From NCBI RefSeq assembly GCF_030150285.1, contig NZ_JASLGE010000063.1, positions 43,509-107,508 of the forward strand: a stretch of 64,000 bases of DNA. Reading direction: 5' to 3'. A program made the translations under genes and the position numbers. Position 1 is the first letter of the stretch; every line of letters begins with the position of its first letter. Source of the DNA: Pseudomonas sp. (GTDB taxonomy: Bacteria; Pseudomonadota; Gammaproteobacteria; Pseudomonadales; Pseudomonadaceae). Of this stretch, positions 43,034-50,127 are shown piece after piece. A model generated the notes under the pieces. The model was not told the DNA's origin, searched no databases, and worked only from the letters and a program-made list of their open reading frames with translations.

Positions 43034-43483
43034 ATGTCGCTACGATCGTTTGTTTTGCCGTGCCTGGCCTGTTTGCTGGTCGCCTGCAGCAGCGGGCCGC
43101 AATCACCGGCTCAACCCCAAGTGTTAGTGCAGCCGCAAACCGATGCACCGGTCGACCTGGGCCCGTTGCCGGCCTATCAGCGTGAACTGAGCGGCGTGCT
43201 GACCGGCGCACCGGCAGGGGCCGAGGTTGAGCTGGCCATGCTGATCGTCGACGCGCGCGGGCGCCCACAAGGGCTGATGGCCAGCAGCAAGATCATCGGC
43301 AACAACCAACCGTTACCGTTCACCTTGCGCTTCAACCCCGAGGCTTTCCCGGCGGGAGCACGGGTTGAACTGCGCGGGCGCGCCAGCCAGTCGGGGCAAT
43401 TGATCTTGCACCTGCCGTCTCGCATTATCGGCCAGCCCTCCACTCAGGCTCTGGGCACCCTGGCTTTCGTCAAGGCCCCATGA
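43034..43483 (+). CDS. YbaY-family lipoprotein
   Basis: 149 residues. A lipoprotein signal ends in the lipobox LVAC, giving an acylated Cys at residue 18. The mature part, after a Pro/Gln-rich spacer, is a small beta-sandwich of the YbaY/YscW type (ELSGVLTGAPAGAEVELAMLIVDARG, then NNQPLPFTLRFNP). Function is not firmly known; related proteins include pilotins. The stop overlaps the start of the methyltransferase gene. ATG with GGAG upstream; divergent from nrdR. Confidence 0.82.
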   Translation: MSLRSFVLPCLACLLVACSSGPQSPAQPQVLVQPQTDAPVDLGPLPAYQRELSGVLTGAPAGAEVELAMLIVDARGRPQGLMASSKIIGNNQPLPFTLRFNPEAFPAGARVELRGRASQSGQLILHLPSRIIGQPSTQALGTLAFVKAP

Positions 43484-44133
43484 AAACACCTCTGGGCCTG
43501 CAACAGTCCTTGAGTGAACTTCTGGGCGATGCCCGGTTGGTGGTCACCGACTTGCCCGAGACAACGCTCAAGTTGTGGCTGATCGACGCCCACAACATGG
43601 ACCGCGCCTTCACGCCCGACGAGACCCGGCGCATCCTTTACGAGCCGCCCTACTGGGCCTTTTGCTGGGCCAGCGGCCTGGCCTTGGCGCGTTACCTGGC
43701 CGCCCGGCCACGGTGGGTCCAGGGCAAGCGGGTGCTGGATTTCGGCGCAGGTTCCGGCGTGGCCGCGATCGCTGCCGCCAAGGCCGGAGCCCTCGAAGTG
43801 GTGGCCTGCGACCTCGACCCTCTGGCACTCGCGGCTTGCCGAGCCAATGCTGAACTCAATCAGGTCGAATTGGGCTATAGCCCTGACTTCTTTGCCGAAG
43901 CAGATCGCTTCGACCTGGTGCTGGTGGCGGATGTGCTGTACGACCGTGAAAACCTGCCGTTGCTGGATCAGTTCCTGAGCCGCGGCCAGCAAACACTGGT
44001 GGCAGACTCCCGAGTGCGCGATTTCAAACATCCGCGCTATCGACAACTGGGCAGCCTCAAGGCCTTGACCTTGCCGGACCTGGCCGAGCCCCACGAATTT
44101 CGCAACGTGAGCCTGTATCACGCGCAGCGCTAG
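43480..44133 (+). CDS. SAM-dependent methyltransferase, PrmA/ETFB-lysine type
   Basis: 217 residues, Rossmann methyltransferase. Motif I reads VLDFGAGSGVAAIAAAKAGA at about residue 87, followed by VVACDLDPLAL and LVLVADVLYDREN. The pattern is close to ETFB lysine methyltransferase/PrmA-like enzymes that modify lysines in proteins. Its ATG overlaps the lipoprotein gene stop (ATGA). The true substrate is unknown. Confidence 0.82.
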   Translation: MKTPLGLQQSLSELLGDARLVVTDLPETTLKLWLIDAHNMDRAFTPDETRRILYEPPYWAFCWASGLALARYLAARPRWVQGKRVLDFGAGSGVAAIAAAKAGALEVVACDLDPLALAACRANAELNQVELGYSPDFFAEADRFDLVLVADVLYDRENLPLLDQFLSRGQQTLVADSRVRDFKHPRYRQLGSLKALTLPDLAEPHEFRNVSLYHAQR

Positions 44134-44200
44134 CACACCGCTTTCAGGCCGCACCCGCAGCCTTTATAGTTGCCCTCACTTACCTGTTTCGAGACCCACA

Positions 44201-45076
44201 ATGACTCAGCCAAAGCCTTCTTTCAGTTTCGACGTGACCTCAGCAGATTTTGACAAGCAGGTGGTCGAAGCGTCGTTCGAACAACCTGTTCTGGTGGATT
44301 TTTGGGCCGACTGGTGCGCACCGTGCAAAGTGATGCTGCCGATTCTTGAGCAGATCGCCGAGGACTATCAGGGCGAACTGCTGCTGGCCAAGGTCAACTG
44401 CGACGTCGAGCAGGACATTGTAGGCCGCATTGGCATTCAAACCTTGCCGACGGTTGTGTTGTTCAAAGACGGAAAAGTCGTCGACGGCTTCCAGGAGGCA
44501 CAACCCGAGTCTGCGATACGGGCCATGCTTGAAAAGCATGTCGAGTTGCCAGCACCCGCCGAGGAAGACCCGATGGTGCAGGTGCAGGCCCTCTTTGCAG
44601 AGCGCCGCTTTGCCGATGCCGAAGCCCGGCTCAAAGACGTGCTGACAGAAAACAACACTAACGCCCTGGCGTTGATTCTGTACGGGCGCTGCCTGGCTGA
44701 ACGCGGTGAGCTGACGGAGGCTCAAGCCGTGTTGGACGCGGTGAAGAGCGACGAGTACAAAGCCGAGCTGGCCGGAGCCAAGGCGCAACTGACCTTTTTG
44801 CGTCAGGCCGCCGACCTGCCTGACGTAGCCGACCTGAAAAGCCGCGTGGCGCAAAACCCGCAAGACGATGAAGCGGCTTACCAACTGGCGGTTCAACAAC
44901 TGGCGCGCCAGCAATATGAAGGGGCGCTTGAAGGGCTGCTGAGGCTGTTTGTGCGTAACCGCAGCTATAACGAAGGCATCACCCACAAAACCCTGCTGCA
45001 AGTGTTCGACCTGCTGGGCAGCGACCACCCGCTGGTCAAAACCTACCGCCGCAAATTGTTTGCTGCGCTGTATTAA
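44201..45076 (+). CDS. cnoX: Thioredoxin-TPR co-chaperone, CnoX/YbbN-like
   Basis: 291 residues. A thioredoxin domain (1-110) with an intact active site WCAPC (Cys39, Cys42) is fused to a C-terminal TPR region (about 120-290, AEARLKDVLTENNTNALALILYGRCLAERG). CnoX in E. coli guards proteins from oxidation and passes them to GroEL, but its active site lacks the first Cys; here both are present, so disulfide reductase activity is possible. Standing alone with a repeat-rich region downstream. Confidence 0.88.
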   Translation: MTQPKPSFSFDVTSADFDKQVVEASFEQPVLVDFWADWCAPCKVMLPILEQIAEDYQGELLLAKVNCDVEQDIVGRIGIQTLPTVVLFKDGKVVDGFQEAQPESAIRAMLEKHVELPAPAEEDPMVQVQALFAERRFADAEARLKDVLTENNTNALALILYGRCLAERGELTEAQAVLDAVKSDEYKAELAGAKAQLTFLRQAADLPDVADLKSRVAQNPQDDEAAYQLAVQQLARQQYEGALEGLLRLFVRNRSYNEGITHKTLLQVFDLLGSDHPLVKTYRRKLFAALY

Positions 45077-45131
45077 GCCTCCCTGCCTTGCTCGCGACCT
45101 CGACCGGCTGCTCCTACGGATGGCAGCGTTT

Positions 45132-45163
45132 GTAGGAACGAGCTTGCTCGTGATCTTTTGATC
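45132..45163 (+). repeat. REP element
   Basis: GTAGGAACGAGCTTGCTCGTGATC followed by TTTTGATC. The core ACGAGC-TT-GCTCGT is a perfect palindrome. Same orientation as the copy at 45504 and opposite to that at 45442. Confidence 0.75.
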
Positions 45164-45179
45164 TGGCTTTTGATCTAAA

Positions 45180-45412
45180 AGGGCCCCCTCAAACCACGCT
45201 GGCCGAACGCGGGTTAGCCGCGACACGGCCAAAGATGGCCGATCGCGGCGTGCCCACGGAGCAAAGCCTGTGTGAGGGCATGCCGAGCCACAGCGAGGCA
45301 CCGAGTGGTAGGGGCATGAGCGTTTGGTTACTTTGCGCTCCATCAAAGTAACACGGCGTAAAGCCGGAACCTTAAGTGGCCGTGACCGCAGCAATGGATA
45401 GGATTGCTGCAC
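45180..45412 (-). repeat. Candidate dispersed repeat (non-coding)
   Basis: Read on the minus strand the segment contains a GCGCAAAGTAACCAAACGCTCATGCCCC string whose conceptual translation (KVTKR-CPYHS) I recall recurring as spurious small proteins across Pseudomonas and other gammaproteobacteria, the mark of a dispersed non-coding repeat. It is flanked by inverted REPs. No transposase. Identity rests on memory of that recurring string. Confidence 0.45.
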
Positions 45413-45441
45413 GACAGCGCGGCTGTCATTGAGCGTTTAAA

Positions 45442-45473
45442 GATCAAAAGATCGCGAGCAAGCTCGCTCCTAC
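45442..45473 (-). repeat. REP element (inverted copy)
   Basis: GATCAAAAGATCGCGAGCAAGCTCGCTCCTAC, the reverse complement of the REP at 45132 with a few substitutions. Confidence 0.75.
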
Positions 45474-45503
45474 GCACCCTTCCCCCCCGCAAAACAAGGT
45501 TCT

Positions 45504-45548
45504 GTAGGAACAGCCGGTCGACGCTCGATTGCTCGTGATCTTTTGATC
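45504..45548 (+). repeat. REP element (degenerate copy)
   Basis: Starts GTAGGAACAGCCGGTCGACG and ends GCTCGTGATCTTTTGATC, the same tail as the copy at 45132, with extra bases in the centre. Confidence 0.6.
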
Positions 45549-45584
45549 GTTAAAACCTCGCGCCTACAAAACCGCAGGTTTGTT

Positions 45585-45926
45585 TTATTCGATCCAGCTG
45601 TAAACAGGTGAGTCGGCACCGCTGACGACCTTGACCTGCGCGCAATGGCGCAAGCGCACCAGCAAGCGCTTGCCTGCGCCCGTACTGCCGGTTAACGCTT
45701 CGAGCTGCCCCAATAACTCCGGCCCGGTCATTTGCCCGGCGGCGCGCAACAGGCCTTTGGTCGTCTCCCAGAGGGCGTCGTCCTGACTCACCGGCCTGGC
45801 CGATGACGAGCTCGCTGGTGCATCAGCCACAGGCACCTGCGCGCCCAGCTTCGCCCAATCTGCTTCATCCAGCTCGACCGTCAAATCCACCGGCCATTCA
45901 CCGATTGTTCCGCGAATACGTACCAT
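45585..45926 (-). CDS. Conserved hypothetical protein
   Basis: 113 residues from the ATG at 45926; an ATG at 45941 would add five. No recognised domain. The first part (IRGTIGEWPVDLTVELDEADW) is an acidic beta-rich stretch, then a Ser/Ala linker at about 38-47, then a helical C-terminus (GLLRAAGQMTGPELLGQLEALTG) ending in basic residues. Size and place fit the conserved Pseudomonas protein between the thioredoxin and the zinc-responsive genes (PA4062, from memory). Divergent from the histidine-rich protein gene. Function unknown. Confidence 0.7.
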   Translation of the reverse strand: MVRIRGTIGEWPVDLTVELDEADWAKLGAQVPVADAPASSSSARPVSQDDALWETTKGLLRAAGQMTGPELLGQLEALTGSTGAGKRLLVRLRHCAQVKVVSGADSPVYSWIE

Positions 45927-46007
45927 CGTCCCGTTCCTCAAGTTTCATGAAGACATGCTCCCATGCGTCTTGCGTAACGCCAAGCACACGGGCAAACTCT
46001 CGCAACA

Positions 46008-46029
46008 TTGTTATAAGATCACATAACAA
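46008..46029. promoter_or_regulatory. Candidate Zur-type operator
   Basis: TTGTTAT-N8-ATAACAA, perfect 7-base arms, AT-rich, 31 bases before the histidine-rich protein ATG. The GTTAT/ATAAC halves resemble known zinc-uptake-regulator boxes of gammaproteobacteria, and the genes it precedes are of the zinc-responsive type. Spacing differs from the tightest consensus, so this is a candidate. Confidence 0.55.
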
Positions 46030-46060
46030 AACATGTGCACTTTCTTGCTGGAGTCCCGCT

Positions 46061-46624
46061 ATGCGCCGTTTGTTTCTTGCTTTGCCGTTTGTGCTGTTGC
46101 CACTGGCCATGGCCAATGCCGCCGACGCGCATGATCACGACCATGAACACGACAGCCTCCCCCCCCATGAACATGGCGTCGGCAGCTTGAATGTTGCGCT
46201 GGATGGTCAAACGCTGGAGCTGGACCTGGACGGCCCATCGATAAACCTCGTGGGCTTTGAGCACATAGCCACCACTGATGCGGATAAGGCCAAGGTCAAC
46301 GCAGCGCGCAAGCAACTGGAAGACCCACACACCTTGTTCAGCCTGCCCAAAGCTGCTGGTTGCACCACTGAAGCACAGGAACTGGAGAGCCCATTGTTTG
46401 ATCCGGCCCCCGAAGAAAGCACCGCAAAAGGCGGGCACCACCACAGCGATATCGACGTGCATTACGCCTTTACCTGCAGCAAGCCTGACGGGTTAAAGTC
46501 ACTGGATCTGGCTCAATTCTTCAAAACCTTCCCAGGCACTCATAGCCTCAAGGTGCAATTGATTGGCCCAAGCGGTCAGCAATCGGTGGTGGTCACTTCA
46601 AAAGCGCCTACTGTCACGTTTTAA
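46061..46624 (+). CDS. Histidine-rich periplasmic protein, DUF2796/ZrgA family
   Basis: 187 residues from the ATG at 46061 (TGGAG upstream); the open frame extends further back but lacks start signals. A signal peptide ends at AMANA-ADA. The mature start is a metal-binding run, HDHDHEHDSLPPHEHG, and a second cluster, GGHHHSDIDVH, is near residue 130. Matches the DUF2796/ZrgA family of zinc-regulated periplasmic proteins. First gene of a four-gene set with ABC ATPase, permease and a DUF3299 protein. Likely role: periplasmic zinc binding under zinc limitation. Confidence 0.86.
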   Translation: MRRLFLALPFVLLPLAMANAADAHDHDHEHDSLPPHEHGVGSLNVALDGQTLELDLDGPSINLVGFEHIATTDADKAKVNAARKQLEDPHTLFSLPKAAGCTTEAQELESPLFDPAPEESTAKGGHHHSDIDVHYAFTCSKPDGLKSLDLAQFFKTFPGTHSLKVQLIGPSGQQSVVVTSKAPTVTF

Positions 46625-46708
46625 GCCTTGGCAGGAGCGGGCACACTCGCTCTTGTACACCTCCCCCGCTGGCTACCCGCACCTCATTACAGGCGATTTT
46701 TCCTCCCC

Positions 46709-47419
46709 ATGACCCAAGCACTTATCGAACTCAGCGACCTGCGTTTCAGTTGGCCGGGGCAGCCCGTGTTACTGGATATCCCCGCCTTTCGCCTGGAGCC
46801 CGGTGAAACGCTGTTTCTCAAAGGGCCAAGCGGTAGTGGCAAAACCACCTTACTGGGGTTGCTCGGTGGGGTACAAATGGCGGAGGGCGGCAGCGTTCGT
46901 TTGCTGGGCCAGGAACTGGGGCAACTCGGTTCGGGGGCCCGCGATCGCTTTCGGGTCGACCACACCGGCTATATCTTTCAGCAGTTCAATTTGCTGCCAT
47001 TTCTATCGGTACGCGAGAACGTTGAACTGCCCTGCCACTTTTCCACACTGCGTGCCCGCCGCGCCGCACAGCGCCACGGCAGTGTGAATAACGCCGCACG
47101 CACCCTGCTCGCGCACCTGGGCCTCAAAGACCCGGCACTGCTGGAACGGCGAGCAGACTCACTGTCCATCGGCCAACAACAACGAGTGGCTGCCGCCCGC
47201 GCGCTGATCGGCCAGCCTGAACTGGTGATCGCCGATGAGCCGACGTCGGCCCTCGACGCCGACGCACGCGAAGCCTTTATCCAGCTGCTGTTTGCCGAAT
47301 GCCGCGAGGCAGGTGCCAGCCTGCTGTTTGTCAGTCACGACCAAAGCCTGGCCCCACTCTTCGACCGCAACTTGTCGCTGTCTGAACTCAATCGCGCCGC
47401 TCAATCGGCAGAGGTCTGA
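46709..47419 (+). CDS. ABC transporter ATP-binding protein (LolD/MacB type)
   Basis: 236 residues from the ATG at 46709. Walker A GPSGSGKTT at about 38-46, Q-loop FQQFNLLPF, a signature SLSIGQQQRV (usual LSGGQ changed to LSIGQ), Walker B LVIADEPTSAL and H-loop VSHD. Together with the next gene it forms a MacB/LolCDE-like mechanotransmission transporter rather than an importer. Within the zinc-responsive set (PA4063-PA4066 in P. aeruginosa, from memory). The LSIGQ change is conservative and probably active. Confidence 0.9.
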   Translation: MTQALIELSDLRFSWPGQPVLLDIPAFRLEPGETLFLKGPSGSGKTTLLGLLGGVQMAEGGSVRLLGQELGQLGSGARDRFRVDHTGYIFQQFNLLPFLSVRENVELPCHFSTLRARRAAQRHGSVNNAARTLLAHLGLKDPALLERRADSLSIGQQQRVAAARALIGQPELVIADEPTSALDADAREAFIQLLFAECREAGASLLFVSHDQSLAPLFDRNLSLSELNRAAQSAEV

Positions 47420-47420
47420 G

Positions 47421-48686
47421 ATGTATTTGTTTCGTCTTGCCCTGGCCAGCCTGGCTAACCGGCGCTTCACCGCACTGCTGACAGCCTTCGCCATTGCCTT
47501 GTCGGTGTGCCTGTTGTTGGCGGTGGAACGCGTGCGCACCGAAGCCCGCGCCAGCTTTGCCAGCACCATCAGTGGCACCGACCTGATCGTGGGAGCCCGT
47601 TCAGGCTCGGTCAATTTGCTGTTGTATTCCGTGTTCCGGATTGGCAATGCCACCAACAATATTCGTTGGGACAGTTATGAGCATTTCGCCCACAACCCCA
47701 AAGTGAAATGGGCCATTCCCATGTCGCTGGGTGATTCCCATCGCGGCTATCGGGTAATGGGCACCAGCGAGGCCTACTTTGAACATTATCAGTATGGCCA
47801 CCGGCAAAACCTGAAGCTGGCTGCAGGCCGCGCATTTGCTACTGACCCGTTTGAAGTCGTCCTCGGTGCCGAAGTGGCTGATGCCTTGCACTACACGCTC
47901 GGCGATAAACTGGTACTGGCCCACGGTGTGGCAGCGGTGAGCCTGGTCAAGCATGACGACAAGCCCTTTACCGTGGTCGGTATCCTCGAACGCACCGGCA
48001 CCCCGGTCGACCGCACCTTACATATCAGCCTGGGCGGCATGGAAGCGATCCACATTGACTGGCATAACGGCGTTCCGGCCCGCGGTGCCGGGCGAATCAG
48101 TGCCGATCAGGCTCGTAACATGGACCTCACACCGCAGGCCATCACCGCGTTTATGGTGGGCTTGAACAGCAAAATTTCGACCTTCGCCCTGCAACGTGAG
48201 ATCAACGATTTTCGTGGCGAACCCATGATGGCGATCTTGCCCGGCGTGGCGCTGCAAGAACTGTGGAGTTTGATGAGTACCGCTGAAAAGGCGCTGTTTG
48301 TGGTGTCGCTGTTCGTGGTACTGACGGGCCTGATCGGCATGCTGACGGCCATTTTGACCAGCCTTAATGAACGGCGTCGCGAGATGGCCATTCTGCGCTC
48401 AGTGGGTGCCCGGCCCTGGCACATTGCAACGCTGCTGGTGTTCGAGGCATTGGCCCTGGCACTGGCCGGAGTGATTGCCGGGGTCGCTTTGCTTTACGCA
48501 GGCATCGCCCTGGCCCAGGGGTATGTGCAATCCAACTACGGGCTCTACTTGCCCCTGGCCTGGCCAAGTGAATATGAATGGGCCCTGCTCGGCGGTATTC
48601 TGGCGGCCGCCCTGCTAATGGGCTGCGTGCCAGCCTGGCGCGCCTACCGACAATCGCTGGCCGATGGCCTGTCCATTCGTTTATGA
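47421..48686 (+). CDS. ABC transporter permease, FtsX/MacB type
   Basis: 421 residues. An N-terminal membrane helix (about 18-36), a large periplasmic domain of the MacB-PCD type, and three C-terminal helices after about residue 285 including the FtsX-type LNERRREMAILRSVGARPWHI segment. One base after the ATPase stop, so surely its partner. Such permeases move or extract envelope substrates rather than import ions; the actual cargo is unknown. Confidence 0.9.
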   Translation: MYLFRLALASLANRRFTALLTAFAIALSVCLLLAVERVRTEARASFASTISGTDLIVGARSGSVNLLLYSVFRIGNATNNIRWDSYEHFAHNPKVKWAIPMSLGDSHRGYRVMGTSEAYFEHYQYGHRQNLKLAAGRAFATDPFEVVLGAEVADALHYTLGDKLVLAHGVAAVSLVKHDDKPFTVVGILERTGTPVDRTLHISLGGMEAIHIDWHNGVPARGAGRISADQARNMDLTPQAITAFMVGLNSKISTFALQREINDFRGEPMMAILPGVALQELWSLMSTAEKALFVVSLFVVLTGLIGMLTAILTSLNERRREMAILRSVGARPWHIATLLVFEALALALAGVIAGVALLYAGIALAQGYVQSNYGLYLPLAWPSEYEWALLGGILAAALLMGCVPAWRAYRQSLADGLSIRL

Positions 48687-48696
48687 GTGCCGTGCT

Positions 48697-49227
48697 ATGA
48701 ATACGTCTGTGTTGTCACGAGTGGTGCTGGCATTGTGGATGCTGATGTCCACGTCGCTGTGGGCGGCCGGCTCGAAAGAACTGACCTGGGCCGAGATGAT
48801 TCCGCCCGACGCACCGCCTGAAGTCCCGAACATGACGCCCCTGCATGACCTCTCCCAATTGGGCAATCTGGACCCGGAAGCCGCACCCGCGGCCAAACAG
48901 GACTTGCCCGATGCCCCCGTGGTGTCCGCGCTGGACGGCCAACTTATCCGCTTGCCGGGCTATATCGTGCCGCTTGAAGTGAGCGAAGACGGCCGCACCA
49001 CCGACTTTCTGCTGGTGCCGTATTTCGGTGCGTGTATTCACGTGCCGCCTCCGCCCTCTAACCAGATCGTACATGTGACCAGCAAAGAAGGCGTCAGGCT
49101 TGATGAGCTGTACCAGCCGTACTGGATAGAAGGCGCGATGCAGGTCAAGCCGAGCACCAGCGAATTGGCCGATGCAGGCTATCAAATGGAGGCGCAAAAA
49201 ATCGTTGTCTACGAACTGCCCGAGTGA
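48697..49227 (+). CDS. DUF3299 periplasmic protein
   Basis: 176 residues. Signal peptide ending SLWAA-G, then a DUF3299 domain: IRLPGYIVPLEVSEDGRTTDFLLVPYFGACIHVPPPPSNQIVHV is the family core, with a single Cys and conserved His-Pro-Pro-Pro. Fourth gene of the zinc-responsive set, 10 bases after the permease. Biochemical role unknown; a periplasmic accessory of the transporter is likely. Confidence 0.86.
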   Translation: MNTSVLSRVVLALWMLMSTSLWAAGSKELTWAEMIPPDAPPEVPNMTPLHDLSQLGNLDPEAAPAAKQDLPDAPVVSALDGQLIRLPGYIVPLEVSEDGRTTDFLLVPYFGACIHVPPPPSNQIVHVTSKEGVRLDELYQPYWIEGAMQVKPSTSELADAGYQMEAQKIVVYELPE

Positions 49228-49303
49228 AGCCCGGCCGCTAAAACCAAGATAGCGCCGACAGACTGCGCACCAAATGACGAATTTTTCACAAACTCACCCT
49301 TCA

Positions 49304-49317
49304 TTGAGCTGGGTCAA
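49304..49317 (+). promoter_or_regulatory. Candidate Anr (FNR-type) box upstream of oprG
   Basis: TTGAGCTGGGTCAA keeps the TTGA-N6-TCAA spacing of the Anr/FNR consensus (ideal TTGAT-N4-ATCAA). OprG expression in P. aeruginosa is known to depend on Anr, which supports the site. It lies 63 bases before the ATG. Confidence 0.5.
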
Positions 49318-49380
49318 CAGAAGCGCGCCAACCGCTCTTTACCATGGGTTATAACGTTTAAATATCCCAATGGAGCTCCC

Positions 49381-50079
49381 ATGCACAAGTCTCTGCTCAG
49401 CGCCGCCGCTCTGGCGATTGCCGTCGTCACACCTCTGGCCCACGCACACACCGAAGGCGACATCATCGTGCGGGCCGGTGCTATCACGGTAAACCCTAAA
49501 GCCGACAGCTCCAGCGTCAAGGTCGACCAGGGGCCGATCGCAGGTACAGACCTGGGCGGCAAGGCAACCATGAGCAGCAACACGCAATTGGGTCTCAACT
49601 TCGCTTACATGGTGACTGACCATGTGGGTATCGAACTGCTGGCCGCTACGCCGTTTGAGCACGACGTCAAACTCAAAGGCACCAGCCTGCCCTCCGCCAA
49701 CGGCAAATTGGGCAGCCTCAAACACTTGCCACCGACCTTGAGCGTTGTGTACTACCCGCTGGACAACAAGTCCGCATTCCAACCCTATGTCGGTGCTGGC
49801 ATCAACTACACCTGGATCTACGACGAGCACGTTGGCAGCCGCGCCACCACTGCAGGCTTCGACAACTTCAAAGCCAAAAACTCGTGGGGCCTGGCCTGGC
49901 AGATCGGTGCTGACTACATGCTGACCGACAACATCATGATCAACGCCCAAGCGCGTTACATTGATATCGATACCCGGGCTACCGTAGAAAACAACGCCGT
50001 CGCCCCTGGCACACGCGCCAAGGTCAACGTCGACGTGGACCCATTCGTTTACATGGTGGGTTTGGGTTACAAGTTTTAA
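49381..50079 (+). CDS. oprG: Outer membrane protein OprG (OmpW family)
   Basis: 232 residues. Signal peptide ends at PLAHA; the mature chain starts HTEGDIIVRAGAITVNP, the standard OmpW beginning, and the C-terminus ends in the aromatic VGLGYKF of an outer-membrane barrel. Eight-stranded barrels of this family pass small hydrophobic molecules or amino acids laterally into the membrane. Own likely Anr-controlled promoter and its own terminator. Confidence 0.94.
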   Translation: MHKSLLSAAALAIAVVTPLAHAHTEGDIIVRAGAITVNPKADSSSVKVDQGPIAGTDLGGKATMSSNTQLGLNFAYMVTDHVGIELLAATPFEHDVKLKGTSLPSANGKLGSLKHLPPTLSVVYYPLDNKSAFQPYVGAGINYTWIYDEHVGSRATTAGFDNFKAKNSWGLAWQIGADYMLTDNIMINAQARYIDIDTRATVENNAVAPGTRAKVNVDVDPFVYMVGLGYKF

Positions 50080-50090
50080 TAAGCCCCATG

Positions 50091-50120
50091 AAAAAGGCAC
50101 CTTGCGGTGCCTTTTTTTTT
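50091..50120. terminator. Bidirectional terminator between oprG and uvrA
   Basis: AAAAAGGCACC TTGC GGTGCC followed by ten T. A-run on the left and T-run on the right let it serve both convergent genes. Confidence 0.92.
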
Positions 50121-50127
50121 GCAGCAG

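Larger units (their letters stand above)
45077..45584. other. Repeat-rich intergenic region
   Basis: 508 bases with no gene. It carries three REP-like palindromes (45132, 45442, 45504) and, between the first two, a segment at about 45180-45412 that resembles a short dispersed repeat common in Pseudomonas and related genera. Confidence 0.7.

Noticed and set aside
44240..45412. 390-codon minus-strand frame opposite the thioredoxin gene and through the repeat region
   Set aside because: Opposite a real gene, with low-complexity translation. Its N-terminal part is the dispersed repeat.
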